The notes beneath the pieces were generated by a model. That model did not search any database and was not told the DNA's origin. It saw nothing but the letters and a program-made list of their open reading frames with translations. Shown one piece after another: positions 11,001 through 23,000 of a stretch of DNA of 64,000 bases (position 1 is its first letter; each line of letters begins with the position of its first letter). This DNA is from Blastobasis lacticolella (lineage: Eukaryota > Arthropoda > Insecta > Lepidoptera > Blastobasidae), in the NCBI GenBank assembly GCA_905147135.1, contig LR990044.1, forward strand, positions 20,281,622 through 20,345,621, read 5' to 3'. The position numbers and the translations under genes were made by a program.

Positions 11001-14000
11001 AGAGAATATCGATTCGTTGCAATGAATATGACAATCTAGTCAAGACTAGAATCTAGTCTATCGATTACTCATTAATTCTGTCCGTATGAAAAATCTACTT
11101 TACACACAACCAAACCGAAACGTGCAGAAATTGGAGAGCGTGATGATTACAAGTAGAGCGCATGCTTTGGGAGCAAAAAGCAGAATAAAGTTTGGCGTAC
11201 AGTGTGGCATCTCCCTAACATCATTGTCCGTCTGGCAGTGGCGCTAGTTCCACGAGTTTTGCGGGCAGATTACAATAGTTCCAATTTTGGCCGTCAGAAA
11301 ACAACACTTTAGCAGCTCTTGGAAACTAAATTATACTTTAAAATGTTTCAAATTATCGCGGTGATTATCACACATTTTAACATATACTTCACTGGTTTAT
11401 ACCCGCGTACCGGAATCGTCGAGTCGTCCTGTGACAATGATGCATGCGACTGCGTCAAAATATCGGCATACTCGGTAACAAAGGTACGCCGTAAAAACCC
11501 GTTAACTATATGTTAAAATTATACTTACTAGTGTTCGCAAAACACAATGCGACATGTAATTTATCGTGCTGTCCGTCTATCTTACACACGTGGCGTGTGG
11601 CAAAGACAGAAACATCGAAGTATCACAATGATCCCGCCGAGTTACTATACCGGTGTTATATACAAAAGCGTATACACATTCAGTACATATTCCTATTTGA
11701 ATGAGATATACTATAAGCGTGAACCAATGCCTCGAGGGGAGATGCCAAGCTGTAGCTACAAGCAAGCGTGTTAACTATATCTTAGACGAAACGCAGTGTC
11801 TGCCACAGTCCTTTGGTTTATTTACTAACAGCGAGAAGAAATCGGTGAATAAGCCAGCAGCTCAGTCCCTGTTAGACGAACAAGGTCGAATAAGGTCTAA
11901 CTTGTGACCGACTGGCTTTACGTTTTACAATACTGACATAGTGCGACAAAGTTCTGAGACAAGTTAAAGAATATTCATTAGTCCACATTAACTTAGAACC
12001 TTGTCGCATCTGTGAAACTTGTTTTGGTGTCTGTCGAAAGTCTGTCTGCCTGTGTTACAGTCAGATGAACGTTGCAGTGTTAACGAACGCTAAAACTGTC
12101 AAAGTTATTGTGACATGGTACCATGTTACAACAACTTACAGCGCCAATAAACAGGCATCATGATATGATTCTACATGTTCTGACACTGACTGTCACACAG
12201 TGCACACTACAGATCCAGGCAGTTCTATATCTCCTCTGTCTAAAGTCCAAACAAACCTTCCCAAAACCAGTATAAAAGGAGCTAACATTGCTATGCGCGT
12301 CCATACAGATGTTAATTCATCTTACACTAGTTTTGGGTACGGCATTCTGTACAATATGCTGCAGATAAATCGTCCTCGAGCATACATTATCAGTATCAAT
12401 GAGAGCTTATATTTATCTGCGCTCTGACTGACACTGCTAATGTACGAGTCCAAGCCAACCGAGTAAAACCAAAGGACCGCGCAGCCACCCCGCAGCGCCC
12501 AGGAGCTCCGCGCTCCTCGCTCATCCAGCTATCGTGGTGCGCACGTACCTTGATGGTGTTGCCTATCGCAGAGTTTACAAATGACGAGTTGCATGGTGCC
12601 CTTTGGGGCGATGAAGGAGCGGTCGCATAGCGGGCAGTAGCGACCGATGCGATACGCCCTAATCCCGCGCACACACACACGCAACCACCGGAACACAGAA
12701 GACACGCCATTAGTATTTGTAGCCGGCCGGGCTGGCGGGCCCGATAAAGCGAAACAAAATGGCGGAGGACGGCCACCATCTTGTGCGCCGAGCGGCGGAC
12801 AAGATGGCGGGGAGCGGGCGCCATCTTGTGAGCCGAGCGGCGAACAAGATGGCGGAGGGCAGTCGCCATCTTGTCAGCAGAGCGGCGGACAAGATGGCGG
12901 ATGGTGGGGAACTCCGCCGTTTAGTTATCGCATAGTTAAGGGGCTGGCCGGGCCGGGGCGGGCTGTTACTTGTCTTCCGTTGTGTTTTGTAGTTTGTGTT
13001 GACATAGTTTGGTGTTCTAATAATTGTAAGTCTGTGTTGGTTATGGTCGTAAGGGTATGTGTGGTGTCACATGTACGTAAATAAAGTAATAGTTGTGTAT
13101 TGTGAGTACAATAAAGTAAAAGAAGCATGTTTAAAGTTGTATCATATAGTGTTTCTTATGTAGATACGAGCTAGAAATCTACTCCTAGTTATATGTGCTA
13201 CAATATTAATAATATTAATACACACAATTATATCGAGAAGAAATTATAACTAAAAGCAAAACTACAATGATTAAAACAAGTATTTCTATCAACAACTCCT
13301 TCCACCACCTTCAATGTTAGCACTCGTATCGTAATCTACCTGTGTAATGAATTATAAATATAAAACTCATATCTATCTTACACATAATAAACTATACGTA
13401 CGCAATATGTGTACCTAAATACGCGAACACACCGCGAAGACAAGTAACAGATCGTAATGGGGAGAGAACAAAATTTGGAAACAATTAGTTTACGCATGGG
13501 ATCAAACAGCTGTTAGTCGGTACACAAAATGAGTTAGTCTGGCGTCGGTAGTCGGCCTGAGACGCCGGCGTTGGTGGTACAGCCAATTGGGGCAATATCG
13601 GGGTACTTAAGCTAAGATGTGTACAGTACGGGTACATAATTGTGTCTCGAGCCAAAAAAGTATTCATGGGGTACATAAAGTTATTGAAAAAGTGACAGCT
13701 GTTCGGTTTTTGGCCATTTAGAAAGTTTACATATTTAAATTTTGTACGTAAAAGTTAATTTTACGGTGCATTCCGTATGTCAAAGATCTCGGATAAAATT
13801 TATAGAAACAAACACTCTTCTGGCTCAGGATACCAATTACATCACCCGTATGTATGCCTTAATGAGATTTACGAGTAAGATAAATGACAAGTTAACCGTA
13901 GCACGCGCGCCGCGATAAACCTCTCGAGAAAATTACGAAACACTACGAAAGAATATCACGACGAACATGCTAGAAACCTTCGAGTTGTGATGGCGGTGAA

Positions 14001-17000
14001 AGATACACTTGCATATGCCCCAAATTGTAAAGTTATACGTTATGTTTGTACTAATAAATACAACATTGGAATACTTGTCTCAAATAGTATTTGCAAGAAA
14101 ACTATTTTTATTTCTTGAAAAGTTGCGCGATTTGCACGTACAAGTGTATATTTCCACGTCAAAACCCGTATTACGCTCCGTATTGCTTCAATTGTAAAAG
14201 AAACAAGAAATGAGTTCCATTAACATTAATCAATTAATAACGTAGAACAGTAAAATGAGTAGAGTCCAAACTTAACTTAAGAAATGAGAAAACGAGTTTA
14301 CAAACAAGTACGTATGTGAAAGCACTTTGCTGTTCCATTATCAGTATTGAATACTCATTGGCCACATTTCGGTACAAACGAGAGTCCAACAATAATTCCA
14401 TACCATAAACAATTAACATATATCAAGGCAATGAGCATACAACTATGAAGAGATGAAGAGGAGTTAAGACTTCAAATGTGATCGCATGCATCTTGTCTGG
14501 GTGATGTCATTACTGGGTTGTGCGTTACGCATAAATATCTGCGGGGTCAAGATGCTACGGGTACCATAGACAAAGCGAATGTCGACAGAGTGAAGTACGC
14601 AAATACAGGCCGCGGCGGCACGGGCGGTGGGGCGGCAAGGCATAGACAATGTTTATTTTTCTTACTATGTAGGTAGAAAGTAAAATTTTTAGGGTGAAGG
14701 AAAATCGGTCAGCTACATAAAGAGGGAATGATAAGTGAAAACATACAAACAATATTTTATTCGATTTAAAAGCCCAAAAAATATATGGTTTCCTTTAAGC
14801 AAAACTCTATTTCACTAAGTTAATATCCTGCTTTTCAAAAATTATTCAAATTCTGTTGTATCAGTCACAAAAGCAGTAAATTCAAAGATTCGACTCATCC
14901 CTCGATTCTTTTAGATTATTATATTTGACCCAGGTATCCGAGGCCCTTTAGTTTGGGGTCCTCAGTTCGTCCAGGGGCCTCACCGCCTAGTCCCAAACCC
15001 GCACCGCCGCAGCCGATCCCGTGTTAGTCCAACGACACATCATGAGGTGGCGCCACTACTACCAAGACCAGTTATTACACATAGAATACTTCAGTTCAAA
15101 ACAAAATGGTTCTTTAAGAAAAAAACAGTTTGTATGTACTTTCAAACTCCTTGTGGTCTTGCTACAAATCTTCTTCGTAACGCAACTAACGGGCTCACGT
15201 TTTGTTGGGCCCCCGCTTGCTATTACTTGAAAAACACGGAATAACATAAACATGTTACAACATAGCTCAACATGTCACTGTACGTGAACAACATCCGTCG
15301 ATAATGGTACCGACGGGTTGGTATGGTAACAATAGATTCTTCACTGTGTGTTGTGAAACTTTTCACGTATTAAAAATCACATTTTAAAACCAATTCATAT
15401 TAGTAACAGAAACCAAAACCTCTGTCAACGTGCTTGTGAAGAACCCAATGTGCAGAAGGCCGAAGAGAGTAAAAACAATTAGGTAGACATTCCACTGTTA
15501 AACCTATGTCCCCGGTTACTGAGTCCTGTCGCCTTGGGATCCGCTTCGGTTTGGACAAATGTTCGGAAAGGTTGATTCGCTAATTCATAAACTTAGGATA
15601 TTCTAGTCTTCTAGAGCAAGGATTTAGTGTGAGAAAGTTACAAAAACCGAACTTTAATACATTAACATACTTTATTCCAATTACCTTCACGAATATTTAC
15701 TGTTCAGAGAATATTTTAAGTCTCTGACAACGGTAAAAGTGTATGATACAATTTACAAATGTATGTTACAATATACAAATGTATGCTACAATTTACGATT
15801 TAATGGACATAACTTTCTCACACTGGTAGCAATAACAATCACACCCCAGCGAAGTGAAAGCGTCGCCTGATATTTTCCTTGTACAGTTAACCTTCACTAT
15901 GCAGCATTGTCGTATGGCAAACTAGAATATTTCGCTTAGCTGGTGTGTTCTTGTAATTGTAATTCAATATTGAGACTATTTTCGATAAACATAGTTCACA
16001 ACAAATGCTGGGATGCAACTTCGTAATGTATTGCATTTCAGCATCGATTCTGTACAAAATCCTATTTCATTTCAAGATCAGCTCATTATTACTATACAGG
16101 TAAATATACTTATTTTTAGGTAATGCAAACACATTGGCAAAACACAGTTATAATGGCAAAACAAAATGACATTTACTAAACATATTTAAATGAAATGAAA
16201 CAGGATCAGGAGATTATAGACATCTATGTGAACTATGTACTTATATGATTGGAAATGAAACTACTTTGTGTATATTTTTATGAATATTTAGATGGACACT
16301 ACATTAATTAATAGTTTGAATTATTATAACAAATCTAATGTCCATTTAAATTGTTATTTACAAGGACGAAACTCGAGACAAATGTATCATACTGAGTGCA
16401 AAGTATGACAAGAGATTCCATTTAGTTGTAAGTCAGCCTCGATCGCTACTAAATAATGGTATAAATAGATAAATAAAACTATACCCTACCAATTAAAATA
16501 GTTTCATTCCAAATTACCCACGTATAAGTCAACCAAAGAGCTGAAAGATTTACGACTTTCTTTTCATTAAAAACAGCTGTTCAGTTGACCTTAACTATAA
16601 AGTTTAATGTACCGATACCGGTAAGGGCCACGCCAGACCTGTCAGCATGCATGAGCGCCATACAAGTAGGTCGTTTTGTATGGGACAGAACGCGCCATTA
16701 TTATTAAATAATATATAATATTGAGCGATGGTTAAAGAGAAGGGACTTTCAGGGAGCGAGAACGCTGAAGTCGCTTTGATGGATTGAATACGCAATCAAT
16801 TTTAAAAGGCGGTCCTGAACATATGTAAGCGGAAAGTAGGTTCTTCTGGTAAATAATTGACCAAATTCGAAAACTGAAAAAGCTTCGCTATAGTTTAGAT
16901 TAGATGAAATAATAATGCTTTTTCGATTTCGATGGAATTGAATTTTCCTCATTATTTTAACCATTGTATTGACATTTTAAAATAATGCCTAATTTATTTA

Positions 17001-20000
17001 ATTGTTTCCAATTAAGTACAAAGTATTAACAATTAAATAATACATTTTGCCATATCCAATCAATAAAACTGTAAGATCTGTATAATTTCATGAATGCAAT
17101 ATATACATTGACTATTGAATTCGGTCAACGAAGAACTTCACTAGTTAATATTATTCAGAACCAAGCCCAACAACGACAATATTTAGGTAGTTTTCAAAAC
17201 CACCCAATACTAAATTCCAAATCTTTCCACCTCCACTGTCCACTTCAGCGTCCCTTCCCAAAGCCCCAACCCTTCGTATCGATATGCTGTGAGGTACGGC
17301 GGTACTCCCGAAGCCAGTTAGCGTACGAACCTAGCACACGGCGCGCAGAGCGAATGCGAATACACCTTGTGGCCGCCGGGGCCTCGCTTCGTGTGGTGCT
17401 GCCATTGCGCGCCGCCCACCGCGCTCACGCAGCCCGCGGGGGTCCCTGGGGTCGCGGGGGTCGCGGGGGTCCCCGGGGTCGCGGGGGTCGCGGCCCCGTC
17501 CCCCTCCGCGGGCAGCCCGGCCGGCTCGCGGGCGCCGCAAGACTTGCATATCGCGCACTCCACGCAGTGCCACCGCCCTAGACGGACATCGTCTATGTTA
17601 GTACCGGCGTGAGCATTAGTTTGGGGAAGCTAGTCTCCGCACCCGGCCGGTATTCGAAAGGATGAGGGTTGGCGCGATTTGAAAGGCCTCCAGATGGCGC
17701 TACTGGGTGGTAAGGTACGCAAAGATGTTGGACGTAGAGCGTAGATGGAGCCTCGGCCTATAGTGAATGTTCATTGCCAATCTGTCACAACTTTATAAAA
17801 ATGACTCAATGTTATACAAAAAGCTAGTTGACATTAAGATGACCAAGGCCACCAAATTTGACAATAGCAGTAGTTATGGAGACGTACTACGCATAATTAA
17901 AAAAGAAACAAAATATAGATTATGACTTCAGCTATGAGTAGGTTCCTTCTATGCCTCTATGTCCAATTTCTTTGAAGGTACAACTACTGTAAAATGACTG
18001 GTCGGTTCCAGCCAATAACAGGGCTTTATTTATTTTGACAGAAAACCTCGTCTCAGTAGCGCCATGTGGTGGATTTCGGAATCGCGAGAACCCTCATTTT
18101 TAGAGTTAATTCCGTTTCGAATATCGGGCTGGGAGAGTAGCCGCCAGGTTAGTAAGTTGCGATGCGTCGCATGAGTGCGAGTGATGGTTAGTTACGGGTA
18201 TGTTATTCCCATATAGGCATTTCTTACCGATATTTGACAGGTTGATTGGGCAATAGACTTACAACTGTCGTCGGAAAATCCACTAGAAATAGTATTTTTG
18301 TCCACATTAGATCATAAAAATAGTTCGAAATAAAATAAATGCACACAACAACATTTAATTCAGACCAAATACCCTATAAAAGGAAAATATTTTCATACAA
18401 AAATATCCAAAAATGGTCCAAGGAGAAGTGTTATATTTTATTGCCATTCTTTTTTATTAATTGTACGTCGGGCCCCAGAATAATATTCATCCGAAGACGA
18501 CGACGTCATGACGTTGGCCCGACGTATTATCATGTGACGTCGTGCCAACGTACCTCATTTCCACATTATAGTTTATGAGTAAACACTAAGTACGTCGATA
18601 ATTATATAATTATAATGATCTTCATCAAAGCAAGCTGCATGACTTGGCAGCACTCTATTCAACTAGACTAATTTGTATAACATCAGTTGATTTAATGTTC
18701 AATCTTTAACCACAGTTCCTAAACCTTAGGCGCTGTCCTTATTGGCAACGGTCCTGCGACCATGGTCGTACCATAGACGGCGGCCGACCAATAGGAGGAC
18801 TCAAAACCGCCCGTCGCACGACCGTTGCCAATTAGTTCCTATTATACATGATGGCAGAAGGCTCAATTGTGGTCAAGTCAATCGCTGGCCAGTCTCAGCC
18901 TCTCTCAGAAACTCTGACACCAGAAATTGATACCTCCCCCAACAATCCCCCCCCCCCCCCCCTTTCCCCTTCCCCGCACTCACCCTGCGGCACAGACGGC
19001 AGTCCTACACAGTAGCAATGGAAGCCGCGATCGCAGAGGTCGCAGAACAGCATATTCGCACCGTCCGCCGCCAAGCCGCATTGGCCACAAGTCTTGCAAG
19101 TAGCACACTGCCAGTCGTACTCGCGACATTTGCGGATGGTGTCGGCTGGGAGGTCCACGCAGCCAGGGTGTACTAGGGTGGACACATAAGTGCATAAGGT
19201 AAATAACGAACGTGTACAACGCGCTACCGCGCGATGTGAAGGATGCATCAAGCCCTAGTGCCTTCAATACAAGATTGAAGAGAATTCTAATAAAATTGGC
19301 GTGTTACAATATTGATGAGTTAAGGGCGTGAAGGTATCTTTAACCCAAAATCGATAAAACTGTAAAATTTCAGAGCATTAGAATTATGATATTTAAAGAA
19401 AATATTCTTGACATACGAATAATATCAATTCGATATATTTTTAATTAAATTTTGATGAATGATATAAATTGTATCACTTTGACATTAATTTAATAAATTT
19501 ACATTATTTCTGATTATTGACATGTGGTTATTCTTTGGCAATACAACATTATGTAAATGAATAAAGATGGACCACTGAACCACTCAGGTCGTCAATAATA
19601 GGTAAGCATTTACTCTCGAGCACAGGTTTGTACCTCCGGAGTCTGTGTGTACGCTCGCGACGACATCATCAGTCGGGGTCGTATAATCTGGACGCCTTCA
19701 AGGCCTGAGTGAATAGGCTGTTCCTAGACTGGCATGCTCCATCTTCGGCTGAGATGATGGTCAAATGCTAGTATAAAAATATAGACTAACATAAAAAAAG
19801 AATTCGTCATCGTCATTAGGTGTCGTCACATGCCATGTACATTCTCATTTACGTCAGAGCAAAGTTGTGCAACATTGCGGCATACTACAGAGCCGCAGAT
19901 TAGCCCCCAGTCTAGGGCACAGGTAGGGCCATCATATGACAGGCTGTCGTCTTTGTATCCTAATCCTATAGATTTCATACATGCGACATGTCGCCTGTGT

Positions 20001-23000
20001 CAAAATATAGTTTTGGATCAAGTTGGTTGTGGTTTTACTTTGTTTAGATTTTCGATGTAGCTATGATGCTGATGTCTCAATCAATCGGCGTACGAAAATA
20101 ACGGCGTAAAATAAACTGCCTCTAGCTACATCATATGACATTGCCAATTGAACACGTAGCATGTATTAAGGGCTGCGTATCGCACCGACCGTTGGTTAAT
20201 TAATTAATCATCCGGTGTGCCACGCAGAGTTCCCGGGTTCGATTCTCGGCCAATCAGAAATTGAAATGATGAATTTTAATTTCTGTTACGGGTCTGGGTG
20301 TTGTATGTTTAATAAGTATGTATTTAAAAAAGTATATCAGTAGTTAATCAGTTTTCTGGCACCCATAACATACGCTTTGCTTACTTTGGGGCTAGATGCC
20401 GTTGTGTGAATTTGTCCAAGCATATTTATTACTATAGGTTTTAAGACTTTCGTGGTTATTCACTACACTTTCACTACACATATTATCGGGTTTGTTACCA
20501 CGGTTAGTATTGTTTTTACCTCGATATTTCGACGCAGTTGCATGCGTCATGGTCACGAGTTGACTGGTGCCGCTGTGTGAAGTCGCTCCTAAGGACAGAC
20601 ATATCGGTCCACCCTCTTTCGGATTCGACGATTACCCTCACTTTGAACTCTCGAACCACTACCATTGTTACTCGCTTGATTCCCGCGACAACAATACTAA
20701 CCGTGGTAACAAACCCGATAATATGTGTAGTGATATTTATTACTATTTTTATTTTTGATTATGTAGGGGTATGTGTGAGGTCCACTCACATCTCGCCTGG
20801 CACGCCACGCACACAAGCAATCGCTCGTGCGTGTGTCTATTTGTGTGCAATAACAATCTATACATGTAGAATGACACTCTACGTGTGTATGGGCATATGT
20901 ATGTATGTAGTATACTCACGCCTAGCCTGACAAGCGACGCAGACGAGGAACCGCTCATGCGTGTGCTTCCGGTTGGCCTCCAGCCGCAATCCGCACGCGC
21001 GGCAGCTCTCCTCGGCCGCGCGCGGCGGCGTCGGCGACCGGGAACGCTTCTTCGTTAGCTTTTTCCGCTGGGAGTTGGGAGGGATGGATTTGTTAGTCAA
21101 TATATTAATTTTAAGCTTTGTTTATGGCCAGTTAAGTTTAATTTAAGTTGTGTGAGTGAGCGAGATTCTCCTGATACAAGTATTTCTATACTCAATAGGA
21201 GATCCCCGCCTAAATGAGATGTGTAAAACTTAACGAAATAAACCATTCTCATATCATTATCGCATAGACACATCAAAAGTGTATATAGCTCGGTGGGCAG
21301 GTACTTTCGACTAGGACACAATTCCGATTTGAATAAAATTTTGGACGTTTATTCGGAAATAGTGTGGGGTGTCTAATTAAGTTTTCAACCTCGAGCCTGT
21401 GCTACCTTGAAGGTGGCCAAAAAGCCCTAAAAGTTTTGGAGTTTTTTGCTTATAACTTGAAAACGGCGGCCTTCAGCAAAAAATACTCACACGCTAAGGT
21501 AATCTACATAAAATTCTCTACAACTTTTGATTTATACACTTTTTTATATTCCCAACCGTTTATGACCAAAACAGTTGTAAGCAAAATATCTTTTCTCAAG
21601 GCAATTGTATGAAAAAATATACATGTATGTCTATGTGATATCTATACAAATTAACAATTTTGTAAAAAAAAAATAACAAAATTAAAATTTTCAGTAGTTG
21701 GCAAATACGCACTCGATCCATAGACACTTTTGATGAGTCATAACGTCACTCCTTGCCTGTAGGGGTAAGAACACTTACCTGACTAATATCTTTCGCTTCT
21801 TCATCAGTCAATATTTTAAATTGTCAGATGGCAGAACTCTGTCGAACGAAATCTGGGTGAGTACCACCGCCTTACACTGTTTGCGCTGTTGTGTTCCGGT
21901 TGGAAGGATAAGGTAGCCAGCGCAGATAGCCGGGCACGGGGACTGCTGCGTCAAGCGCTTGGGCTTCCTGCGACAGGCCGACTTATGACAAGCCTAGCTA
22001 TGAGAGCGAACGAGATGAAGTCATAAAGTTATCGTAAAGAATTGATAATCTCCGAAACGATTTTGATAATTCCTTCATTAACAGGAAGCCACATAATTTC
22101 CTAGTGACACAGGCTAGGCAGCTTTTCATCCCGGAAAAGTAATAGGTTCCCGCGGGATAGTTGAACATTTACAGAGATCCGAATGGCAAGGGGTGAAAAC
22201 CGCGGGAGACAGCCCTGCTAATCTATACAGAGTGTTACATAATATATGTATGAAGCCGTGAACTGGATGGAGTGCTAAACATATTAAAACGATAGGTACA
22301 ATTATTTCTGTTGTACGTGGAATTTTTGTACCTATCATTTTCATACATTTAGCACTCCATCTGGTTCACGGTTCCATACATATATTATGGAACAACCTGT
22401 ATATAGTATAAAACAAAATCGCTTCCTGCCGTCTGTCTCTGTATGTTTTTTTTATGTTATCCGGCAGACAAATAGGCATGCAGGCCACCTGATGGAAAGT
22501 GGTCACCGCCGCCTATGGACATCAGCAACACCAGGGGCGTCACCAATGCCTTGTCCGCCTCGTTGCGTTATGGTATGTACGCTTAAATCTTTTAAACTAC
22601 GGATTTCACTACCATTCACAATATTAGAGAATTTCATTCGGAAGGTTTGTGTATAATTCATTCATATCATAATAGAATAACCCCAAAATCCCCGTGCGTA
22701 ACCCGAGCGGATCAGTAGTAAATATGAACGTAGCCACCCCATCCCTTACCTTGGCGGGGTGTGGGTCGTCGCGGGAGTCGTCGGAGTCGGCGGAATCGGC
22801 CGAGTCGGCGGCGGCCGGCGGCGCCGACAGCGCGGTGTTCAGCGGGAAGTACCTACAAACGGAGAGAATTTCATCTATTTATGTATTCCTTGTTACCATA
22901 GAAACTAAAATAAAATAAAGTACTAGGTACTACCAAAATCACGTCATAAGTACTTGGGACACACGATAATGATAATAAAGAAATGTATTATGTTTTATAT

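Larger units (their letters stand above)
12659..17330 (-). other. SAYP intron 13
   Basis: A 4.7 kb intron. At its 5'-proximal end relative to exon 14 (12755-12900) is a GC-rich 45-bp tandem array with ATGGCGG motifs. There is a 20-bp x3 tandem at 15741-15800. The rest is AT-rich and holds no supported gene. Short frames at 14009-14752 and 15021-15253 overlap on both strands and look like chance. Confidence 0.6.
17578..18983 (-). other. SAYP intron 12
   Basis: Directly after the exon 12 donor comes a C/G-run (18947-18978, G-rich on the gene strand). It also contains a small palindromic element at 18738-18836 and an inverted 'acgtcgggcc...ggcccgacgt' pair at 18465-18524. No gene. Confidence 0.6.
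19173..20919 (-). other. SAYP intron 11
   Basis: Contains a retrotransposon C-terminal scrap (19207-19325), a tRNA-headed SINE (about 20168-20435) and a partial duplicate of exon 11 (about 20790-20845). The rest is AT-rich and non-coding. Confidence 0.6.
21068..22749 (-). other. SAYP intron 10
   Basis: Contains a long hairpin repeat (22225-22402) and a dispersed repeat (22446-22568). Otherwise AT-rich with no gene. Confidence 0.6.

Noticed and set aside
12647..13084. Repetitive 145-codon frame and matching minus-strand frames
   Set aside because: Produced by the 45-bp array, whose period is a multiple of three, so all frames stay open on both strands. No start context or conserved sequence beyond the repeat.
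17090..17612. Plus-strand frames rich in Gly/Arg/Val over SAYP exon 13
   Set aside because: Antisense shadows of a coding minisatellite.
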